64,000 bases of DNA. Source: Oscillatoria sp. FACHB-1407 (GTDB taxonomy: Bacteria > Cyanobacteriota > Cyanobacteriia > Elainellales > Elainellaceae). Below are positions 58,735-64,000 of the stretch, piece by piece (position 1 is the first letter of the stretch; each line of letters begins with the position of its first letter). The DNA lies in the NCBI RefSeq assembly GCF_014697545.1, contig NZ_JACJSA010000028.1, forward strand, positions 24,580 through 88,579. Direction: 5' to 3'. The notes under the pieces are model-generated. The model had not been told where the DNA came from. It was given only the letters and a program-made list of their open reading frames with translations, and searched no databases. The translations under genes and the position numbers were made by a program.

Positions 58735-59919
58735 CCTTAGCCTGATTTCAAAGAGAAAGAGAGGGATTGCCTCCAGCACGCACTCGCCAGTGTAAGGGTG
58801 TATTTGGCATCTTTATAAGGGCGGGTGCTTTGATTTGTCCATGTTTTGCGTTTATTTCTGAATTATGTCCCGCAAGTCTGGGCTGACTGCTTGCAGGTTA
58901 ATATGGTGCGGCTAAAATTGACTCTCAGGAATTGTGAGAGCCGACCTTTATATTTATTACTAATCTTCATCGTTTCTCATCATAACCAAAGTTTTTCTTA
59001 CCAAGAATTTACCCAGGATGAATCTCTGGCAGATTAAGCTATCTCATATGGTGATCTGAATGAGAGATCTACTTTCAATGTCCACTAAATTTCTAAGTAC
59101 TGCTGTTCACAGATAGGTGGAAATAAAACCAAGGGAGTGTGGGGGCTGTGCCCCCAAGCCAGGGGTTCCACCCCTGCACTCCACATTCCCACCCTTATTT
59201 ATGACGAGTTGTACTAAGGGTTGTCTTAGAGGATTACAGGAAAAAATTTAGATCTAGACTTTGCTCTGGTCATCACCATAAATTCACAATGCCACACGTA
59301 GTTCATGTTGCGATGTAGCCTTGAAAGCTGCCTCTTTCAAGTTCACTACAGAGTTACAATGTGGGCTGATCAACTGGTGTAATCGTACGATTTTCTGCTA
59401 GCACAGCAATTAGCGGAGTTACTCGGTTTGTTGCAGAAGGGCAGTCGTTAGGCAGAAAAAGTGATCGAGCTAGGTCCCATCTAAAGTTTCAGTCGCTTCA
59501 GGGTGTTTATCCTCTCAGGGAAACGTGTTTGGGTTTAATTCATCAGACGGTGCAAATGCATACTCTAGTTGAGCTGTTACTGAAATTAGTCTCTTTGAAT
59601 CTATCTGCAAGAGGCTAGTTGTAGAAATTGCTATGGGGAGTGACAGAACTCTGCTTGCTCCTATCGCTAGAGTCGGAACTTGATCACCCAGTTATAGTCA
59701 CTCTGCTATGCAGGGTTCTATTACGGATGCGATGTTGCTAGGTAGCCGTAGCGATCAAGGTGGGACGGAGTGCAAGGTTAGACCCTTCGACTAGGGGTGC
59801 CGACCTCATATCTCTTCTGTCCTCATTTAGATGGCGATCGCTACAACGGTCGCACGAGTGTTTATGGTGTCTTTCTCAGTCGTACAGTTGGTTAGCCCAG
59901 CAGGAGAATAGGGTAAGCA
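58735..59919. other. Large intergenic region, no gene recognised
   Basis: A 1185-base gap between rbp and the invertase gene. The only clear structure is a nested inverted repeat at 59134-59182 (separate entry). A weak hairpin CTCTCA/TGAGAG lies near 58922-58940. I looked for tRNA, tmRNA and RNase P RNA hallmarks and saw none. Part of it is likely leader DNA of the invertase gene. Confidence 0.45.
59134..59182. repeat. Cloverleaf-type nested inverted repeat
   Basis: Outer arms GGAGTG (59134-59139) and CACTCC (59177-59182) enclose two hairpins: TGGGGGC-TGT-GCCCCCA (59140-59156) and AGGGGT-TCC-ACCCCT (59161-59175). It resembles a dispersed cyanobacterial repeat of the GGGGGCTNTGCCCCC type. Confidence 0.7.
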
Positions 59920-61338
59920 ATGAGGACAAAAAGTTACCTGGTCGAAGAAGCCTGGAAGTTACTGGAAGATTCGGTTGTTTATTTTGGCGATCGCCCCGTT
60001 GGGACTGTAGCTGCATGTGACCCGACTGTTGAGGCACTGAACTATGACCAGTGCTTTGTGCGGGATTTTGTCTCGTCAGCACTCGTTTTTCTGATCCGGG
60101 GTCGGTCTGATGTGGTTCGCAATTTTTTAATTGAAACCCTAGCATTGCAAAGCAGTGACAAACAGATGGACTGCTTTAATGCAGGACGAGGGTTGATGCC
60201 TGCTAGCTTTAAGGTAAAAACCTGGGAAGGTGGACAATATTTAACGGCTGACTTTGGTGAACACGCAATCGGACGTGTTACCCCAGTTGACTCTTGCCTC
60301 TGGTGGCTCATCCTGCTGCGAGCCTATGTCAAAGCAACGGGAGATATTGACCTGGCACACCAACCAGAGTTTCAACAGGGAATCTTGTTGATTCTCAAGC
60401 TTTGCCTTGCGGATCGCTTTGACATGTACCCGACGATGCTGGTGCCCGATGGCGCGTTTATGATTGATCGCCGTATGGGAGTGGACGGGCATCCCATTGA
60501 AATTCAAGCCCTCTTTTACGCATCGCTGCGTGCTGCACGAGAGTTGCTGTTGCCCGGCTATAAGCGCGATATCTATATTCAGATCATCAACCAACGTTTG
60601 AGCACGCTGAACTACCACATCCGCCAATATTACTGGTTGGATTTGAGACGGCTCAATGAAATTTATCGCTATCGTGGCGAAGAGTTTGGCGAAGAAGCGA
60701 TCAATAAATTTAATATTTATCCCGATTCGATTCCAGAGTGGGTTGCCGATTGGATGCCTGAGCGAGGGGGATATCTGGCGGGTAATTTGGGTCCAGCCCG
60801 GATGGATTTTCGCTTTTTTACGCTGGGCAACCTGATGTCTGTGATTTCCTCCCTGACCACGGTTCAAGAGTCTCAGGGCATCATGGATCTGATTGAGCAA
60901 CGCTGGCAGGATTTGGTTGGTTACATGCCGATGAAGATTTGCTATCCGGCAGTAGTTGATTTGGAGTGGAGAATTCTAACCGGATGCGATCCTAAAAATG
61001 TGCCCTGGTCATATCACAACGGTGGGAATTGGCCCGTACTCCTGTGGTTCTTAGCGGCAGCAGCTCAAAAGACAGGTAGACAAGAAATGGCATGGCGGGC
61101 GATCGAAATTGCAGAACGCCGCTTAAGCGAAGATGCTTGGCCTGAATATTACGATGGTCGCAATGGTCGGTTGGTAGGTAAAGCATCCAGGAAATATCAG
61201 ACCTGGAGTATTGCTGGTTTTATCCTGGCAAATGAACTGATGGAGAACCCTAAGTATCTCAGTTGGATTAGTTTTGACGAAGATACAGAGATGCAGGAAT
61301 GGCTTTATCGCTTGAAGGAACTAGAAGCTAGCAGTTAA
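59920..61338 (+). CDS. GH100 alkaline/neutral invertase
   Basis: Cytosolic enzyme hydrolysing sucrose to glucose and fructose. The 472-residue protein matches cyanobacterial InvA/Inv[22 protein letters not shown] near residue 42, [18 protein letters not shown] near 85, [16 protein letters not shown] with the catalytic-region aspartate near 129, [17 protein letters not shown] segment near 348, and [14 protein letters not shown] near 365. No signal peptide is present. It is convergent with an SPS-like gene, so sucrose synthesis and degradation are encoded side by side. Confidence 0.92.
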   Translation: MRTKSYLVEEAWKLLEDSVVYFGDRPVGTVAACDPTVEALNYDQCFVRDFVSSALVFLIRGRSDVVRNFLIETLALQSSDKQMDCFNAGRGLMPASFKVKTWEGGQYLTADFGEHAIGRVTPVDSCLWWLILLRAYVKATGDIDLAHQPEFQQGILLILKLCLADRFDMYPTMLVPDGAFMIDRRMGVDGHPIEIQALFYASLRAARELLLPGYKRDIYIQIINQRLSTLNYHIRQYYWLDLRRLNEIYRYRGEEFGEEAINKFNIYPDSIPEWVADWMPERGGYLAGNLGPARMDFRFFTLGNLMSVISSLTTVQESQGIMDLIEQRWQDLVGYMPMKICYPAVVDLEWRILTGCDPKNVPWSYHNGGNWPVLLWFLAAAAQKTGRQEMAWRAIEIAERRLSEDAWPEYYDGRNGRLVGKASRKYQTWSIAGFILANELMENPKYLSWISFDEDTEMQEWLYRLKELEASS

Positions 61339-61351
61339 CTAATGCCTTTGC

Positions 61352-61375
61352 CTTAAGCTTTCTGACCAAAGTTAT
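61352..61375. repeat. 24-base repeat shared with 38561-38584
   Basis: CTTAAGCTTTCTGACCAAAG plus TTAT occurs exactly at both places, 22.8 kb apart. It starts 14 bases after the invertase stop. A short open frame follows (to 61476) that may be a gene remnant, but is too short to assign. Confidence 0.7.
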
Positions 61376-61489
61376 TATCTAGTTCAAAACGAGTTGTATT
61401 GGTCTATCAACGTCGAACGTCTGAACTGCGCCAAACGCTTAAGCATCTCGCTCATATGGGTTTCACCGAATACTGAATGTCCTCTTGCA

Positions 61490-61510
61490 CCTCCCCTTGT
61501 CAAGGGGAGG
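61490..61510. repeat. Palindrome CCTCCCCTTG-T-CAAGGGGAGG
   Basis: A perfect 10-base inverted repeat with a one-base centre in the gap between the convergent sucrose genes. I recall it as a frequent dispersed element in cyanobacteria. Confidence 0.7.
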
Positions 61511-61544
61511 TTGGGAGGGATCAGACGTGTAGCCTGTTTTTCTG

Positions 61545-61573
61545 AGCAAAACAAGAGGCCGTAAGCCCCTTGT
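61545..61573 (-). terminator. Terminator of the SPS-like gene
   Basis: On the minus strand ACAAGGGG, a 7-base loop and CCTCTTGT form a stem (61551-61573) followed by TTTTGCT. It starts 21 bases after the SPS-like gene's stop and closely resembles the element at 5217-5238. Confidence 0.75.
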
Positions 61574-61593
61574 CTGCCCTTTTGCTCATGAAA

Positions 61594-62901
61594 TTAAGCT
61601 GCTACTTGTTCTTTCTTTGGAGTTGCTGCAACAGCAGGAGTTGGGACAGGCACAGTAGCCGCCGCTTGATGGAGTAACGTTGTGTATAGCTGACCCAACC
61701 GAGCAGCAACGCTGCTCCAGCTAAAGCCGATCTCAACCCGTTGGCGTGCAGTTTGACCTAATTCATTCCGCCATGTGGGATTGCTCAGAATGCGATCAAT
61801 CGCTTTAGCGAAGGCAGCATCGTCTTTAGGTGGAACAAGTAATCCTGTCACCTCAGAAACTACTGTGAACTGCAATCCACCTACGTTGCTGGCAACGACA
61901 GGAGTCCGACATGCCATTGCCTCAATTGGAACTAAGCCAAACGGCTCGTAGTGGCTGGGTACGACTACAACATCTGCCGCAGCGTAATAATTTGGTAAAA
62001 CAGATTGATCAAGGCGACCTGGAAATTCGGTGATATCAGATAGACCTAATTCACGAACAATTGATTCAATGCGATCGCGCTCGATTCCATCGCTTCGTCC
62101 TGGAGAACTGCCTCCACCAATCATGAGCTTCAAATTCGCATCCCCCCGCAACTCAGACTGAGCGATCGCCCGCACTAGCGTTTCAATGCCCTTGCGTTTG
62201 TCAAATCGCCCGACATAAAGTACTAACTTTGTTTCAGGGGGAATCCCCAATAATTTCCGTGCAGTAGCCTGATCCACAGAGCCAAAGCGTTGAATATCAG
62301 TCCCACAAGGGATCATCTCAATGTGCCCTTTGGTCGAAACGAGCGATCGCATATGCTCCTGCTCCTGTGGGCTAGTAGCTACAACACAATCTACAGTTTC
62401 GAGGCAAGTTTTCTCAACGGCTAAACGCTTCGTTGCAATGGGTGGAATATCATCAATCGTTCGATATTTAATGGCTCCTAAAGAGTGATACGTATGAACC
62501 TGCACCAAAGGTTGCAGCTTTTTGAGTTTCATCCCAACCCAGGAGGATAGCCAGTAGTGCGTGTGAATGAGGGAGTAAGGTTGTGCTTGCTTTTGCTGAA
62601 ACGCTTGAAACTCCTGGACAAACTCTGGCAGGAGATCAAACAGATCATCTCGCCCCATAAACTTGGCTGGTCCTGTCTTTAAGCGAATCGTTCGGCAATT
62701 ATCACGATGTTGAACAATTTCGGCTTGATCGGGATGGCTACGTCGAGTGAACATATCGACCTGCCATCCTAAATCTGCTAAAAATTCGCCAATCTGTCGT
62801 ACATAAACATTTTGCCCACCTGCCTCTTCTTGTCCAATTTCCGCAGCGGGATCACCATCAACTGAAATCAGGGCAATACGATGCTTTTGAGTTACCAACA
62901 T
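61594..62901 (-). CDS. GT4 glycosyltransferase, sucrose-phosphate-synthase-like
   Basis: A 436-residue GT-B enzyme. The start region ALISVDGDPAAEIGQEEAGGQNVYVRQIGEFL carries the GGQNVY acceptor-side motif of sucrose synthases and SPS; the C-terminal half has LYVGRFDKRKG and the GT4 motif EPFGLVPIEA. Cyanobacterial SPS proteins of this size have only the transferase domain. UDP- or ADP-glucose plus fructose-6-phosphate is the likely reaction; other GT4 reactions cannot be excluded. ATG 62901 has AGGTGA eight bases upstream, which decides the start over the frame's earlier codon at 62982. A phosphatase gene is not in the window. Confidence 0.85.
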   Translation of the reverse strand: MLVTQKHRIALISVDGDPAAEIGQEEAGGQNVYVRQIGEFLADLGWQVDMFTRRSHPDQAEIVQHRDNCRTIRLKTGPAKFMGRDDLFDLLPEFVQEFQAFQQKQAQPYSLIHTHYWLSSWVGMKLKKLQPLVQVHTYHSLGAIKYRTIDDIPPIATKRLAVEKTCLETVDCVVATSPQEQEHMRSLVSTKGHIEMIPCGTDIQRFGSVDQATARKLLGIPPETKLVLYVGRFDKRKGIETLVRAIAQSELRGDANLKLMIGGGSSPGRSDGIERDRIESIVRELGLSDITEFPGRLDQSVLPNYYAAADVVVVPSHYEPFGLVPIEAMACRTPVVASNVGGLQFTVVSEVTGLLVPPKDDAAFAKAIDRILSNPTWRNELGQTARQRVEIGFSWSSVAARLGQLYTTLLHQAAATVPVPTPAVAATPKKEQVAA

Positions 62902-63844
62902 TGTAGATATCACCTCATGGTTAGGGACTCCTAACCCCTGACACCAAAAGTGAAGTGCAAAAAATCTTCTCCTCAGGGTCAAGAGCAGGTACGAAGCACA
63001 TAGATACCAGCCAAGGACACCGACGAGATTCAGGGCATTACTGAAGTAAATGCTGAATGTTCAGTCTCCTCTCAACACCGACGAAGTTAGCTGACGGGCT
63101 AGGACTGAGAGATGTCCTTCCTCTGAGATGATGAGTTTATAATTTTGAGCTATTGAAGCCAGAATTAAACTCTCAAATCTCCCTTTAAGATAAGCCCCAA
63201 AACTTGGTTCCTCCGTTCCATTCCTCTTAAGTTCGAGCAGACATAGTAAGAGATAAAAATGGATTAGGTTGACTTATTTCATTTGAAGTTAACATACCGT
63301 GTTCTAATTGTTTTCGTCAACTTTTTTTAGAAAATATCTCAGAGCTTGAAGATTCGTCTTTTTGTAAAAAGTAAAGAAAGTGTTAAAAACTAAGAAGAAT
63401 TGATGAACTATGCATGAACAAAACGAGTTCTTAAGAATGTTTGCAAAAAATGTAACAATGAACCGCAGATTAGCCAATTAATTCAAAGTCTGCTTATTAA
63501 ATATCAAGCTGTGTATAAGCATGAGAAGTCTCTAGAAGAGTTCGTTGTTAGTCTTAAACCTTGAGTGAATTAGCGAAAGCAAACAAAAACGATAGACCTC
63601 TAAGGGCGATCGCTAGATAGGACAGAAGGTTGAGAAATCGATTGAAGCATCAAACGGTTATTTTGACTGTCTTCAATAAAATTAGAGTTTTTCCTAACTC
63701 CAAAAATCTAATTGCATAGGACTATAGCGGTTTTTAAGTTTGAGTGGTTGTGGGGTAAAGCCTCTATGGGGGTATACCCCATAGGAGTTTTGTCGGTCAA
63801 CGAAGAGTCGTACAAGACAAAAGATAAAGACAAAAAGTCAACGC
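62902..63844. other. Intergenic region between psbA end and the SPS-like gene
   Basis: About 940 bases, A+T-rich between 63240 and 63700. It should hold the SPS-like promoter. A strong palindrome CTATGGGG-GTATA-CCCCATAG lies at 63764-63784. A 61-codon plus-strand frame at 63712-63897 runs through the palindrome and the psbA terminator and is not credible. Confidence 0.5.
62919..62936. promoter_or_regulatory. Palindrome in the SPS-like gene leader
   Basis: GGTTAGG-GACT-CCTAACC, a perfect 7-base inverted repeat, lies 17 bases before the SPS-like start codon, close to its ribosome site. It could be a regulatory hairpin or protein site. Confidence 0.4.
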
Positions 63845-63870
63845 AAAAAAGGCGTCCCGTAAGGAACGCC
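63845..63870 (-). terminator. psbA rho-independent terminator
   Basis: On the minus strand GGCGTTCC-TTAC-GGGACGCC (one T-G pair) is followed by TTTTTT. It lies 31 bases after the psbA stop. Confidence 0.92.
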
Positions 63871-63900
63871 TCTCATCAGATGTCTATCAGGCTTTAAGGA

Positions 63901-64000
63901 TTAACCATTGATTTGAGGAGCAGTCAAAGCAACAGGAGCAGCTTCACCAGCAGCCAAATCGAGGGGGAAGTTGTGAGCGTTGCGCTCGTGCATTACTTCC
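63901..64000 (-). CDS. psbA: Photosystem II D1 protein, C-terminal end (cut by window edge)
   Basis: The last 33 codons of D1, the photosystem II reaction-centre protein. The reading [19 protein letters not shown] ends [12 protein letters not shown], containing the histidine and glutamate positions that ligate the manganese cluster (HERNAH) and the D1 C-terminus DLA, after which CtpA removes the last 16 residues ([15 protein letters not shown] type). Most of the gene is to the right of the window. Confidence 0.97.
   Translation of the reverse strand, partial: EVMHERNAHNFPLDLAAGEAAPVALTAPQING

Noticed and set aside
61366..61476. 37-codon open stretch after the invertase gene, possible transposase remnant
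   Set aside because: Too short, and no transposase motif can be recognised; kept only as a note in the 24-base repeat finding.
63712..63897. Plus-strand 61-codon frame before psbA
   Set aside because: It overlaps a strong palindrome and the psbA terminator and has no ribosome site or conserved pattern.
1..64000. tRNA, rRNA, tmRNA, CRISPR array or prophage
   Set aside because: No TTCGA-type T-arm context, no regularly spaced repeat-spacer pattern, and no phage structural or integrase genes were seen when reading the gaps by eye.

Overview
The window is a chromosomal segment of a cyanobacterium. The evidence is the C-terminus of psbA (D1) at the right edge, chlD, a ferredoxin-type glutamate synthase, a DnaK3/DnaJ pair, cyanobacterial RNase E, GH100 invertase and a sucrose-phosphate-synthase-like enzyme, plus very frequent GCGATCGC (HIP1) octamers. 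Many dispersed palindromes and short heptamer-type repeats between genes suggest a filamentous lineage with a repeat-rich genome (Leptolyngbya/Oscillatoria-like); that placement is inference. No prophage, complete insertion sequence, CRISPR array, tRNA or rRNA was recognised.

Layout. 1-3.5 kb: rpsT-tatD-rpoB on the minus strand, rpoB cut by the window edge. 3.7-8.2 kb: hisD, a small gene beside clpS, two uncharacterised small proteins and a lone STAS-domain protein. 8.3-16.5 kb: a cyanobacterial RNA-processing neighbourhood (B12-type radical SAM protein, rne, rnhB) followed by a DUF1997 gene, pheA and a LON-substrate-binding-domain gene. 16.6-21.7 kb: the str operon rpsL-rpsG-fusA-tuf-rpsJ (minus). 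21.8-25 kb: an IscA/HesB-like protein, a cupin and a secreted phosphodiester-glycosidase-like protein. 25.6-30.3 kb: ferredoxin glutamate synthase. 30.4-38.4 kb: a charged hypothetical protein, an Eis-like acetyltransferase, pdhB, argG, mscL and an HI0933-type flavoprotein, separated by repeat-rich gaps. 38.7-42.4 kb: a secreted amidase, a Ser/Thr kinase with membrane segments and several tiny membrane or NfeD-like proteins. 43-46.7 kb: a large STAND NTPase with 14 WD40 repeats. 46.7-54.6 kb: chlD, a methyltransferase, dnaK3-dnaJ and an exosortase-type surface protein. 54.8-58.7 kb: an M48-like membrane protein whose zinc site is degenerate, and an Rbp3-like RNA-binding protein. 59.9-62.9 kb: a convergent pair for sucrose breakdown (GH100) and synthesis (SPS-like). 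The window ends in psbA.

Most genes are core housekeeping. The accessory or less understood parts are the STAND-WD40 protein with phased repeats in its upstream region, the apparently inactive M48-family protein with three copies of a short linear motif, the repetitive disordered tail of DnaK3, a terminator-bounded possible small RNA near 57.8 kb, and several dispersed palindromic repeat families. I did not find a clearly new multi-gene system; the first two are the best candidates for new biology. All calls come from reading the sequence and recalled family knowledge; no database search was run.
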